Shown: piece after piece, positions 11,980 through 23,730 of the stretch
How the letters are laid out: every line of letters starts with the position of its first letter
Numbering within the stretch: position 1 is the first letter of the stretch
NCBI GenBank assembly: GCA_030035585.1
Contig: CM057461.1
Span: 1,341,001 to 1,405,000 of the forward strand
Length of the DNA: 64,000 bases
DNA from: Dugong dugon
Lineage: Eukaryota; Chordata; Mammalia; Sirenia; Dugongidae
Reading direction: 5' to 3'
Position numbers and translations under genes: made by a program
Notes under the pieces: model-generated
The model's database searches: none
What the model was told of the DNA's origin: nothing
What the model saw: only the letters and a program-made list of their open reading frames with translations

Positions 11980-12480
11980 TTTTTAAGGACAGATTCATGG
12001 AGAGAGAACTTACACACAGCGAAATCCACACTTTATCCATGAGCTTTGATCAGGACTTCGTTGTTCAACCACCACTGCAGTCAAGACACAGAGCATTTCA
12101 TCACCCCAAAAGTTCACAAGTGCCCCTTTGACGTCACCCCACCCACCCCACCCTGGCAACCACCAGACTGCTTTCTGTCTCGCTGCCGTTGCCTAGCCCA
12201 GACGGTCCCTGTAAGGGGGTCAAGCAGGACGCGTCCTTCAGTGTCTGGCTTCTTTCACTCAGCACAGTGTCTCAGAGGTCCCGCCAGCTATGGCGGGTAT
12301 CAGCTCTTCATTTCTCTTCATGGTGAGCAATGTTCCAGGGTGGGAAGAGGCCACGTTTTGTTTATCCATTCATCCGCTGATGGGCACCTGGGTTGTTTTC
12401 ACCTTTAGTGATTGTGAACAGGGCTGCTGTGAACTTGCATAGTGTCCAGGGGTTGAAGTCCCTGCCTTCAGTTCTTTGAA
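11980..12480 (-). mobile_element. Old L1 3' region, minus strand
   Basis: Plus-strand text carries the reversed L1M 3' landmarks: CACCACTGCAGTCAAGACACAG, TTCATCACCCCAAAAG, CCCTGGCAACCACC, GTGTCTGGCTTCTTTCACTCAGCAC, TTTGTTTATCCATTCATCC. Heavily degraded. Confidence 0.75.
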
Positions 12481-14061
12481 GTGTACACCCAGGGCCGTGA
12501 CATTGGAACGAGGAGGATGCTGAGGAGGGGTCTGGGCCGAACCACTCGTTCCCCTCCCCACCACTAGGATGATGGCAGAAGGCCAGCCTCGCCTGCAGAG
12601 CCTGTGGGAGCAGGTCTCCTGGCAAGGGCTGGATTAGGCGTGGCTGCTGCCCCCCAGGATTGGCCCCAGTGCGGAGGGTGGGGCAAGGCCCCTGGGTCAA
12701 GCCAGGGGCGGGGCAAGGAAGGCCGCTCCTGGCTGATGAGCCCTCTCTGAGCAGGGCGGGAACCTTGCCAGAGAGTGTGATCCATCTCTCTGCTGCTGGG
12801 GGGAAGGTCTCCTCTTCCCAAGGGACCCCTGTAGCTACAGCCCCTAAGTGTGGCCAGGGAGCACCGAGTTTGAGCTGCCCCAGGGCCCCTCTGTGGAGTC
12901 CCGTGGTGTCAACTGCGGCCCAGGCATCCGTGTGCAGGCGCCAGCTCCTGCCCTGGCGCCGCCGTCCCCACCACGTCAGTCAGTCCCTCCCTCTGCTGCT
13001 CTCTGGCGCCCATGCGGCAGAAATTCTTTCTGCTGGAGGCAGCAGTGGTGTGGAGCCCGCCCCCTCCTCTGGCTCAGCAATATGCAGACCCTGCCCGACC
13101 CCTCCCTTTGCCTTCCTTAGCCCACCCTGGGGTGGAAGCCCCATGCCTTCACGGCCACCCATGGCCACCCACGGTCACTCACATCCTAGGCCAAGATGTC
13201 ACTCAAAGGGTCAGTTCTGCCCTGACTTTCTCAGACGCACGCCCTCCTCCCACCTCGGTACCAGTGTGGTTCCCCGCCTGATAAGCCCCCCAGGTGTCTG
13301 ACGCCCCATGCCACCTGTCCCAGTGGCCCCAGCGAGGGTTCCCGCCTGGTCTCCTGGGGCATTGTGTGCAGACCCTCAGAGGACCCCTCCTCCCTCGGCA
13401 CCGGCTTTGGCCCCTCCACCCCCTCCACTCACAGTCACTTCCGCTCCTTCCAGTGGAAACACCATCGACACCACCACCAACTAGGGGACCCCCGGCACCT
13501 TCTCCATGCCAGGGGCCGTTCAACACCTCCCATGGGCTCTCCCCCTGACCATCTCCCTCTGAGGCAAGTGGGGAAAGTGAGGCTCAGGGAGTGAAGGAGC
13601 TGGCTCAGGGTGTCACCAGGTTCCGCTCAGGCTCCCAGGCCTTCTGGATGGGGGGCCAGCTGAGAGGCTCAGCTGCAAGGGAAGGGGCATAACCTTTCAG
13701 GGCACAAAGCCTCTGAGAAGCTGATGAAAGAGGCATCTGCTCTCAGGGACTTTGGAGACACCTAAGGCTGGTCCAGGGACCACCCCCCCTCCCCAGGAAG
13801 TGCAGCCCCAGCAGCTCTGAAGTGAAAAGTGGGAAGAAGGAGGGAGGTTGGTCCTGGGGGTCAGAGCCCCGCACTCTGCCCTGCTCCCCTTCCCAGCTGC
13901 CCAGGAGTACAATTCCTCAGGACACGTCCTCAGCTCCCTGGGCACCCAGGCACCCAGACCTGAAATGACTTTGGTGATGAGGGGCAGGGAAGCACTGAGC
14001 TCCCCACGAAAGCCCCCAGCCTGGTGCCCCGGCACCCATCTCCTCCTCCTAGGCCGCTCAC
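12481..14061 (-). other. NTSR1 intron 1, part next to exon 1
   Basis: GC-rich intron sequence running up to the exon 1 donor. A probable MIR remnant lies at about 13555-13640 (GGGGAAAGTGAGGCTCAGGGAG). Long open frames, such as 213 codons at 12660-13301 on the plus strand, have no domain signature and fall in intron. No exon is supported. Confidence 0.55.
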
Positions 14062-14064
14062 CTG
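14056..14064 (-). other. NTSR1: Splice donor of NTSR1 exon 1
   Basis: Minus-strand sequence CAG|GTGAGC, a consensus U2 donor. It falls after codon 238 (phase 0), where the match to the receptor family ends. The frame read past it turns into glycine-rich nonsense, as expected for intron. Confidence 0.93.
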
Positions 14065-14775
14065 GATGACGACCTTGACCGTGGCGGTATCCACCACAGG
14101 CGTACACACGAGGCCCCCGGGGTGCTGGCCGTCGGCGCTGAGGTTCTGCTGGCCCATGGCAAAGAGCATGGGCAGGGCCAGCAGCCCCGAGGCCAGCCAG
14201 ACGGCGCTGATGAGCTTCTTGGTGCGGCTGCGGGACATGAGGGTCTTGGCCTTGAAGGGGTGGCAGATGGCCAGGTAGCGCTCCATGCTCAGGCTGGCCA
14301 CGTTGAGGGCCGTGGCGTAGGTGCAGGCATCGCGCAGGAAGTAGTAGCCGCGGCAGACAGCGTCGCCGAAGGCCCAGGGATGGTGCACCCAGATGAAGTT
14401 GTACAGCTCCACCGGCATGGCCAGCAGCAGGATGAGCAGGTCGGACAGCGCCAGGCTGCCCAGGTGGTAGTGCACTGTGCTCTGCAGGTTCTGCAGAGGC
14501 TTCCTGCGCGCCAGCGTGAACGCGGTCACCGAGTTGCCCACCGTGCCTACCGCGAAGAGAGCCAGGTACACGATCGTCACCAGCACCTTGGAGTAGATGT
14601 CCGTGTTCACGTCCAGGTCGCTGCTGACCGCCTCCAGGACGTGCTCCGTCGCGTTGCCGGAGCTGTTGCGGGAGCCTGGGGCCAGGAGCGCTGCTTCCAG
14701 CTCCGACGGCCGCACCGGGAAGGAGTTCGTCCCGGGCGCTCCTGGGAGTAGCGGCGCCGAGCCGTTGAGGCGCAT
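14062..14775 (-). CDS. NTSR1: NTSR1 exon 1 coding part: neurotensin receptor 1, residues 1-238
   Basis: The exon encodes the N-terminal half of the class A GPCR that binds neurotensin at the plasma membrane and signals mainly through Gq/phospholipase C. The start ATG at 14775-14773 has the good context CCCACCATGC and gives [10 protein letters not shown]. It encodes 238 complete codons, then CAG|GTGAGC. The extracellular N terminus (about 1-60) has N-glycosylation sequons at N4, N37 and N41. TM1 is about 62-89 with N81, TM2 about 101-123 with D112, and TM3 about 138-171 ends in ERY (165-167). TM4 is about 183-207 with W193. C141 and C224 form the conserved TM3-ECL2 disulfide. The exon stops at VKVVIQ, the start of TM5. 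All key residues are intact and there are no stops, so the allele looks functional. TM5-TM7 must lie beyond the window. Confidence 0.97.
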
Positions 14776-15360
14776 GGTGGGCGCGCCTGTCAAGGGTGGA
14801 CGGGGAAGCGTCTCAAGATGGGGGCGAAGGAGAGGGAGTGGAGGGGAGGGCTCAGGACGCCGTCCAGCCGGGAAGCACGCTACCAGCCTCGGCCACCCCG
14901 GGAGCGCTCGCGCTCCCAGCTCCTTCCGATCTTCAGACTCCGCGGTTCCTCCGAGCTCGCGCTCACCCTGGGCTCTCTCCTACTCTGGACTCTGCGGTTC
15001 CTCAGGCTCCTGACAGCCTCGCGGTACCTCTCGGAGAGCGCTTCGCCGGCTCTGGCTGCGCGGGCAGCCTGTGGCGCCGAGCTGAGCGCACGCCCGGCGC
15101 GCACAGTTCCTCTCGTTCTCTCGCTCGCTCCTGGCTCTCGGGCCTCCGCTCCTCCCTCGCGCTCTGCGCGCACACCCGCCCGCGCACACCCACTCCGTAC
15201 ACCCCAGCCCGCGCCCGCGCCCGCGCCCGCCGGGGCTCCGTCACAGCGCACTGAGGTGGTGGCCTCATAGCGCGCCCAGCAAAGAGGGTAGACGGTCCTA
15301 GCACCGTCGCCTCCGCACGCCCCCGGGTGCAATCCGAACTGGAGTGGGCGAGATCCCAGG

Positions 15361-16564
15361 CGGATGCAGTGGGGGTCTTGGGGAGAGGGCGGGGTATTGG
15401 ATCTATCCAACCACCCTCTCAGCACACTCTCCCCTTCTCAGGTCTCCGGAACGTCTCATGCTCCCTCCCCAGGAAGCTGTCCCCAGGGAGCTGGAGGCGA
15501 TTAGGGGGCCATGAGGAGGACAGATGGGAAGGAGGGAGGAGTCCCCTCTGGGATGTTCGGGTGGCCACACAGCTGACTGGCTGTGCTCCTCCCTCCTCTG
15601 GGTTCCCATTCAGTGAGGCCCAGAGGGGTGTCCAAGGCTGAGGTCCAGCGCACTGTAGGAGGCTAAGTCTGTGTGGGGGGGGGGGGCAGGAAGCAGGAGG
15701 ACAGAGCAGCACCCTCACCCCATGCAGGCCATCCCTGCCTGGCACACTGGCTGGCCTTCTGTACATGAGGCCTCTCAGACCACAGTGTCTGCCTGGGCCC
15801 TGCTCTGGCCCATGAGCCCCCTAATGTGCCCTTCTCTGGAAGGGACTAACTTAGCCATTGTCACCTGGTGGGTTTGGCCAGGAGTCACCCGCAGAGCCCC
15901 TGTCAGGACAGGCTTGGGGAGGAGTGTGCGAAGGAGTGGATCTGGGTCCTTTGCACAGGCACACCCTCTCCCAGCATTCTCTAGGGTCTGCCTGAGAGTT
16001 CTCTGAGGGCAGATCCTTGTCCTCGCCCAAGGGCCCCCTCAGCACTGGCAGGGGCTGGGGAAGGCCTGGGTGCAAGCTTGCTGTCCTGTTCCAGGCTGCT
16101 CAGGCCCTGAAAACGGGGGACACTGAGGTTCCCTCTGGGCCTCCCCACTCCCTCTCACAGCCCCATCCTCCCAACCACCAACACGACACTGGACGACGGG
16201 GTGGGGCTGCTCCTACATGTCCCAGGTCAGGAGGACCCCTAGGCTGTCAGCCCCCATAAGCACCTAGCCAGCCGTGCCTGCTGCGCCTAGGGAAGTGGAG
16301 GAGTCTTGGGGGGGTCACAGGGTCCTAAGGGGCGTGCTAGGGCTGAGGCGGTGCCCCTGCAGTCCAGAGGCACATAACAGTAAGAAGTAGAGTCTGACTA
16401 GCTAGTGGCCGGCTGGCTCCGCATTTGGCCTTCTGTTCTCAGCTGCAGCTTGACTCTCTCATTAGGGGGTCTCTGCACATGAAAAATACGTGCTGAGAAA
16501 TTTAGCCTTCAAAGAAAACAGAAAGGGACCCTCCTCTGGAAGCCAGCACAACAACTCTGAGTCC
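15361..16564. other. NTSR1 upstream flank, no gene seen
   Basis: GC-rich sequence with a poly-G run at about 15676-15687. No coding exon, RNA gene or clear repeat recognised. Proximal enhancers are possible but not demonstrable here. Confidence 0.5.
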
Positions 16565-16642
16565 GATGATGTGGTTTGAATCCGGCTCTGCTACTTAATA
16601 TTTGGGACAGGTGTTTTAACATCTGTGTGTCTCTGTTTAAAA
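16565..16642 (+). mobile_element. MIR, left half, split by the L1
   Basis: Text GTTTGAATCCGGCTCTGCTACTTA and ACATCTGTGTGTCTCTGTTT matches the middle of a MIR. The MIR resumes at about 24905 after the L1 and a SINE. Confidence 0.65.
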
Positions 16643-18034
16643 CCAACAAAACCCAGAGGCCAGGCCAAGATGGCAGAGAGGTGAGATGCTTCTGGTGGAT
16701 CCTCTTACCACAAAGACCCCAAAAAAGAAGTTATTCGATTATATACGGCAACCTGGGAGCCCTGAACATCAAAGGCAGAGTTGAGGAACCAGACAGAGTG
16801 GCAGGGGGAGGGAGAGATGGTTCAGAAGCAGCGAGGAGGTGCCAGACCTGACCCAGCGAGAGCCTGAGCCCTTCAGGCCTGATCAGCTCAAGCAGCGTGT
16901 GTGGGAGATGCATTTTCCACACCGGGGGAGACCCAGCACCAGAGACTCTACATGGCCACCCAGAACCAGTGAGAAGCAGCCCTCCACGAAAGGTCCTTAC
17001 GTATGGCCTACTGCGCAGATCAAAAACACACCCCTTAGGGAAAAACCTCTCTCCCATTTACCTCCCCGCTCCTTGCTCTGCACTGGGTCCTGGACCAGCG
17101 TCAGCAATTGCCAAGTCCTCTGGGCCAGAAGTAGGATCTGTCAAACGCCCAGAGCCATTCTCCCTGCCTTGAAGAGTGAACAAATTAACAAACGGGAAAA
17201 AAGTAAACCGCTGGCTCCCCCAAGACAGGAACCAAGGGTAGGCACAGGCATAAGGGATCCATGGACTTTGAGTGCCTTTCTCCCTGCATAGACTCGTGTG
17301 GGCCCATCTCAACAGCGTAGGCCCTCATTACCACAGTACAACAGGGTATATACTGGAACTCTAACTTTAATTGTTTCAGCTGTGAAGTGGCAGGTTCTTG
17401 ACATTTGACACTGCTCTGCCCATTAAGCAGGGTCTTCACCTACCCACATCAGGGGTCTGAGGACCAGTGGCTCCACCCATGCCACCTAGGCACCTGCGAC
17501 AGGGGCCCGTGAATAAGAGGTGCCCCCTAGTCCTTACAGCCAACAGTATTAGGTGCTCATAGTCCAGCTGCAAAACCCACCCACCTACGCACTCTAGGGA
17601 GCAGGGACCTGGCTTTCTCCTGGACACTCAGGGCAGCTGTCAACCCCCTGCTTTGTTCAGAGTGTGTCCCCCTGCTGCAGCCAGATGCCTGTGCCTGCAC
17701 AAATCACCCATGCCTGTCTAGGACTGTAAGTGAAAGCCTACACCACACACTTGGTGGCTATCTACCTGGGCACCTGAGGTGAATCTATACAGGAGGACTG
17801 GGTGGACTCCTGAGCTCACATACCTAGTAACAGATCTAACCACCTGGTGACAGGACATTAGAGCTTCAAAGATGCCAATAGTCAAACTCGCTCATACCAG
17901 CAGCCTATTGGGCATATCAAAACAAAACAAGAAGCTAGGGCACAGTAAGCAAACATAAAATAAATAAATATAATAACCTATCAATGGCTCACAGACAATG
18001 ATCAATATCAAATCACATAAAGAGGCAATCCACG

Positions 18035-18981
18035 ATGGCTTCAGCAAGCTCCCAAAATAAAGAATCTAGAAATTTTCCAGAGGAGGAAAATTTCTTTGAA
18101 TTACCGGAGGTAGAATACAAAAGATTAATATACAGAACTCTTCAAGATATTAGGAAGGAAATTAAGCAAAAGACAGAACTCACAATAGAGGAAATTAAAA
18201 AGATTAGAGAAGAGCATAATGACAAATGTAACAGGCTGCAAGAATTCACAGAGAGACATCAATCAGAAATCCAGAAGATTAACAATAAAATTTCAGAATT
18301 AGACAACTCAATAGAAAGTCATAGGAGCAGAATTGAGGCAATGGAAGTTAGAATTAGTGAGACTGAAGATAAAGCACTTGACACCAACTTATTTGAGGAA
18401 AAATCAGATAAAAGGATTTAAAAAAAGGAGAAACGCTAAGAATTATGTGGGACTCTTATCAAGAGGAATAACCCATGAGTGATTGGAGTGCCCGAACAGA
18501 AGGGGATAACAGAAAATACAGAGAGAATTGTTGAAGATTTGTTGGCTGAAAACTTCCCTGGTATCATTGAAAGATGACAAGATATCTATCCAAGAAGCTC
18601 ATCAAACCCCACATAAGGTAGATCCCAAAAGAAAGCCACCAAGACATACTATAATCAAACTTGCCAAAACCAAAGATAAAAAGAGAATTTTAAGAGTGGC
18701 TAGGGATAAACGAAAAGTCATCTGCAAAGGAGAGTCAATAAGAATAAGCTCGGACTACTCAGCAGAAAACATGCAGGCAAGAAGGCAATGGGATGACATA
18801 TATAAAGCCTTGACAGGAAAAAAGCTGCCAGCCAAGAATTATAAATCCAGCAAAACTGTCTCTCAAATATGATGGCAAAATTAGGGCATTTCCAGATAAA
18901 CAGAAGTTTAGGGAATTTTCAAAAACCAAACCAAAATTACAAGAAATACTAAAGGGAGTTCTCTGGTTAGAAAATCAGTAA
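18035..18981 (+). pseudogene. L1 ORF1 (RNA-binding protein), broken
   Basis: Intact L1 ORF1 proteins are RNA-binding trimeric chaperones of L1 particles. The first 128 codons start MASASSQNKESRNFPEEENF and include a charged coiled-coil region from about residue 45 to 115. They end at a stop at 18419 beside an A-run. The RRM-like part follows in another frame, with LLAENFPG, ISIQEAHQTP and QARRQWDD segments, to about 18845. After a further frame change the C-terminal domain (AKLSLKYDGKIRAFPDKQKF) runs to a stop at 18979-18981. At least two lesions. Confidence 0.88.
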
Positions 18982-19379
18982 CATCAGATAACAACCCAAG
19001 ACTAGAACACAGGACAGAGCAACCAGATATCAACCCACATAGGGAAGTCACAAAAGGAAATCAAAGCTAAAACACTGAAAATAGGGAAACAGATGTCAAT
19101 ATGTAAAAGATGACAACATTAAAACAAAAAAGAGTGACTTAAAAAATGTAGACATAGATTTTTCATATGGAGAAGAAGTCAAGGCGATATAAAGAAATAA
19201 AAGACTGGTGTAAATTTACAAAAATAGGGGTAAATATTAAGGTAACCACAAAAGAAACTAACAATCCTACAAGTCAAAATGAAAAACTAAAAAAAAAAAA
19301 GACTCAGCAAACACAAAATCAACAACAAAGAAAAAGATGAAAACAAAATACATAAAGAAAAACGACTCAGCACAGAAAA

Positions 19380-19867
19380 CAAAACGGGACTAATGAAGCA
19401 CAGCAGTTCAGGGACAAGGACTAGAAGGCAGAAGGGTACAGGAAAGCTGGTGATAGGGAACCCAAGGTTGAGTAAGGACAGTGTTGACACGTAGTGGTGT
19501 TCTTAACCATTGTCGTAGGGCACTATGCATACTATCTGTTTAATGAAAACTATTTTGTTCTGCAAACCTTCATCTTTAAAATGAGAATAGCAGCACAACT
19601 GTAAGAATATAATCGACGTAACTGAATTGTACATGTAGAAATTTTTTGAAATGATGTGTCTTTGGCTATGTATATTTTCACCAAAAAAAAAAAAAAGGGG
19701 GGGTCCTCCAAGGCCGAGAAAGGAGCATGTTGACATGTCGTGGGATTGTTAACCAATGTCATGAAACAATATGTATACTGAGTGTTTAATGAGAAAATAT
19801 TTGTTATGTAAACCTTCACCTAAAGTAGAATAAAATAAATAAATAAATAAAATATGAAAAAGCAAAA
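19380..19867 (+). mobile_element. Insertion of about 490 bp in the L1 spacer, with flanking direct repeats
   Basis: Flanked by a direct repeat of about 22 bp with one mismatch: 19358-19379 and 19868-19889, core GACTCAGCACAGAAAA. It ends in an AAATAAATAAATAAATAAAA tail, so it looks like a retroposed element with a target duplication. Inside are two related segments of about 130 bp (about 19450-19580 and 19705-19815), both with GTTGACA-GT, TTAACCA-TGTC and GTTTAATGA-AAA blocks. An L1-like 3' end with a poly-A/poly-G run (19680-19707) separates them. Family not identified. Confidence 0.7.
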
Positions 19868-19938
19868 AAAAATGACTCAGCACAGAAAATTAAGTGGAAC
19901 AAAGAAACTGTGAACAACACACAAAAAAAGACATCAAA

Positions 19939-22900
19939 ATGATAGCACTAAACTCATACCTATCAATAAGTATTCTGAATGTAAACAGACTAAATGCACC
20001 AATAAAGAGACAGAGAGTAGCAGATTGGATAAAAAAGCATGATACGTCTATATGTTGCCTGCAAGAGACACACCTTAGACTTAAAGAGACAAACAAACTA
20101 AAACTCAAAGGATGGAAAAAAAATTCATCAAGCAAACAACACTCAGAAAAGAGCAGGAGTGTCAGTATTAATCTCTGACATAATAGACTTTAAAGTAAAA
20201 TCCACCACAAAGGATAAGGAAGGGCACTAGATAATGATTAAAGGGTCAATACACCAGGAGGACAGAACTATAATAAATATTTACACACCCAATGACAGGG
20301 CTCCAAAATACATAAAACAAACTCTAACAGCTCTGAAGAGAGAGATAGACAGCTCCTTCATAGTACCAGGAGACTTCAACATACCACTTTCAGTGAAGGA
20401 CAGAACATCCAGAAAGAAGCTCAACAAAGACATGGAAGAGTTAAATGCTACAATCAACCAACTTGATCTCATAGACATAACTGAACACTTCACCCAACAG
20501 CAGCCAAGTATACTTTCTTTTCCAATGCACATGGAACGTTCTCCAGAATAGACCAAATATTAGGCCATAAAGCAAGCCTTAACAAAATCCAAAGCATCAA
20601 AATATTACAAAGCATCTTTTCTGACCATAAAGCCATTAAAGTTGAAATCAACAACAGAAAAAGCAAAGAAAAAAAATCAAACACAGGGAAACTGAACAAC
20701 ACCTTGCTCAAAAACTCCTGGGTTATAGAAGAAATTAAGGATGGAATAAAGAAATTCATAGAATCAAACAAGAATGAAAACACATCCTATCGGAACCTTT
20801 GGGACACAACAAAAGCAGTGCTCAGAGGTCAGTTTATAGCAATAAATGCACACAACCAAAAAACAAGAAAGGCTCATAATCAAAGCATTAACCCTACAAC
20901 TGGGACAAGTAGAAAGAGAGCAGCAAAAGAAGCCCACAGTTGCCTGAAGGAATGAAATAGTAAGAATTAGAGCAGAATTAAATGAAATAGAGAATAGAAA
21001 AACAATTGAAAGACTTAACAAGACCAAAAGCTGGTTCTCTGAAAAGATGAACAAAATTGATAAACCATTGGCCAAACTGACAAAAGAAAAACAGGAGAGG
21101 AAGCAGGTAACCCATGTAAGAAATGAGATGGGTGATATCACAACAGACCCAACTGAAATTAAAAGAATCATAACAGAATACTATGAAAAATTGTACTCTA
21201 ACAAATTTGAAAACCTAGAGGAAATGGTCACATTTCTAGAAGCTCACTACCCACCTAACCTAACACAAACACAGGTAGAACAGCTAAATAAACCCATAAC
21301 AAAAGAAGAGATTGAAAAGGCAATTAAAAAACTGCCAACAAAAAAAAGCCCTGGCCCAGATGGCTTCACTGGAGAATTCGACCAAACTTTCAGAGAAGAG
21401 TTAACACCACTACTACTAAAGGTATTTCAGAGCATAGAAAAGGATGGAATATTCCCAAACTCATTCTATGACCCAGCATAACCCTGATACCCAAACCAGG
21501 TAAAGACACCACAAAAAAAGAAAATTACAGACCAATATTGCTCATGAACATTGACGCAAAAATCCTCAACAAAATTCTAGCCAATAGAACTCAGCAAATA
21601 TCAAAAGAAAATTCACCATCATCAAGTGGGATTTATACCAGGTATGCAGGGATGGTTCAATATTAGAAAAACAATCAAAGTAATCCATCATATAAATAAA
21701 ACAAAAGACAAGAACCACATGATCTTATCAATCGATGTAGAAAAGGCATTTGACAATGTTCAACACCCATTCATGATAAAAACTCGCAACAAAGTAGGAA
21801 TAGAAGGGAAATTCCTCAATATAATTAAGGGCATTTATACAAAGCCAACAGCCAACATCATTCTAAATGGAGAGACTTTGAAAGCATTCCCCTTGAGAAC
21901 GGGTACCAGACAAGGATGTCCTTTATCACCATTCTTATGCAACATCGTGCTGGGGGTCCTAGCCAGAGAAATTAGGCTAGAAAAAGAAATAAAGGGCATC
22001 CAAATTGGTAGGGAAGAAGTAAAAGTATCTCTGTTTGCAGATGATATGATCTTATACACAGAAAACCCCAAAGAATCCACAAGAAAACTACTGGAACTAA
22101 TAGAAGATTTCAGCAAAGTTTCAGGTTACAAGATAAACATACAAAAATCAGTTGGATTCCTTTACACCAACAAAGAGAACCTTGAAGAGGAAATCATCAA
22201 ATCAATACCATTTACAATAGCCCCCAAGAAGATAAAATACTTTGGAATAAATCTAACTAAAGACGTAAAAGATCTATACAATGAAAACTACAAGACACTA
22301 CTGCAAGAAACCAAAAGAGACCTGCATCAGTGGAAAAACATACCTTGCTCATGGATAGGTAGACTCAACATTGTAAAAATGTCAGTTCTACCCAAAGCGA
22401 TCTCCAGATACAATGCAATTCCAATCCAAATTCCAACGGCATTTTTTAATGAGATGGAGAAACAAATCACCAACTTCATATGGAAAGGGAAGAGGCCCCG
22501 AATAAGTAAAGCATTACTCAAGATGAAGAACAAAGTGGGAGGCCTCACACTACCTGATTTTAGAACCTATTATACTGCCAAGGTAGTCAAAACAGCCTAG
22601 TACTGGTACAACAACAGATACACAGGCCAGTGGGACAGAATTGAGAATCCAAACATAAATTCTTCCACCTATGAGCAGCTGATATTTGACAAAGGCCCAA
22701 AGTCTGTTAACTGGGGAAAAGACAGTCTCTTTAACAAGTGGTACTGGCGTAATTGGATATCCATCTGCAAAAAACTGAAACTAGACCCATACCTCACACC
22801 ATGCAGAAAAACTAACTCAAAATGGATCAAAGACTTAAATATAAAATTGAAAACGATAAAGATCATGGAAGAAAAAACAGGAGCCCTAATACATGGCATA

Positions 22901-23730
22901 AATACAAAAATAGGAGCCCTAATACATGGCGTAAACACAATATGAACCGTAAGTAACAATGCACAAGCACCGGAAGAGAGACCAGATAAATGGGAGCTCC
23001 TAAAAATCACACACTTATGCTCACCAAAAGACTTCACCAAAAGAGTAAAAACACAACCTACAGACTGGAAAAAAATTTTTGGCTACTACAAATCCGATCA
23101 GCGTCTAATCTCTAAAATCTACAAGGTACTGCAAAACAATAAAAAGACAAATAACCCAATTAAAAAAAGGGCAAAGGATATGAATAGGCACTTTGCCAAA
23201 GAAGATATTCAGGCAACTAACAGACACATGAAGAAATGCTCACGATCATTAGCCATTAGAGAAATGCAGATCAAAACTACAACGAGATATCGTCTCACCC
23301 CAACAAGGCTAGAATTCATCCAAGAAACACAAAATAATAAATGCTGGAGAGGTTGTGGAGAGACTGGAACATTTATATGCTGTTGGTGGGAATGTAAAAT
23401 GGTACAACCACTTTGGAAATTGATTTGACGCTTCCTTAAAAAGCTAGAAATATAAGTACCATACAATCCAGCTATCCCGCTTCTTGGAATATATCCTAGA
23501 GAAATAAGAGCGGTCACATGAATAGATATATGCACACCCACGTTCATTGCAGCACTGTTCACAATAGCAAAAAGATGGAAACAACCTAGGTGCGCATCAA
23601 CGGACGACTGGGTAAACAAATTATGGTATATCCACACAATGGAATACTACACAATGATAAAGAACAACGATGAAGCCGTGAAACATAACATGGAGGAAGC
23701 TGGCACTCATTGTGCTGAATGAATTTAGTC
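19939..23730 (+). pseudogene. L1 ORF2 (endonuclease and reverse transcriptase), broken
   Basis: Intact ORF2 proteins nick target DNA and reverse-transcribe L1 RNA. The start MIALNSYLSISILNVNRLNA leads the AP-type endonuclease (NVN near the start, CLQETH), which is stopped near 20176. Endonuclease and linker continue in fragments to about 21481. The longest open piece, 21626-22600, holds the RT core: [34 protein letters not shown] and the catalytic [10 protein letters not shown]. The C-terminal part continues to about 23720 with the cysteine-containing CWRGCGETGTFICCWWECK and TIAKRWKQPRC. A 33 bp in-frame duplication lies at 22879-22944. Many stops and frameshifts. Confidence 0.92.

Larger units (their letters stand above)
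14050..15360 (-). promoter_or_regulatory. NTSR1: CpG island covering NTSR1 exon 1, 5' UTR and promoter
   Basis: CpG is dense from the exon 1 donor to about 15350 and drops sharply on both sides. The promoter should lie at about 14900-15350. Minus-strand motifs there include a run of GGGCGC units at about 15209-15232 (GC-box/Sp1-like) and TGTGACGG, a CRE-like half site, near 15237-15244. I saw no convincing TATA box, which is usual for a CpG-island promoter. The transcription start cannot be placed from sequence alone. Confidence 0.75.

Noticed and set aside
12660-13301. A 213-codon plus-strand open frame
   Set aside because: It falls in NTSR1 intron, has low-complexity proline/serine composition and overlaps similar frames on the other strand; typical of GC-rich DNA.
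13930-14061. NTSR1 coding sequence continuing past codon 238
   Set aside because: The frame stays open, but the protein becomes glycine-rich and unrelated to the receptor, and a consensus donor sits exactly where similarity ends.
14122-14751. A 209-codon open frame on the plus strand opposite NTSR1 exon 1
   Set aside because: It mirrors the GC-rich codons of the NTSR1 exon, has no domain of its own and would need an antisense transcript that the sequence does not show.
14776-14793. Extension of the NTSR1 reading frame upstream of the ATG
   Set aside because: The upstream codon at 14793 is TTG, not ATG. The ATG at 14775 has a good context and begins the family's known N terminus.
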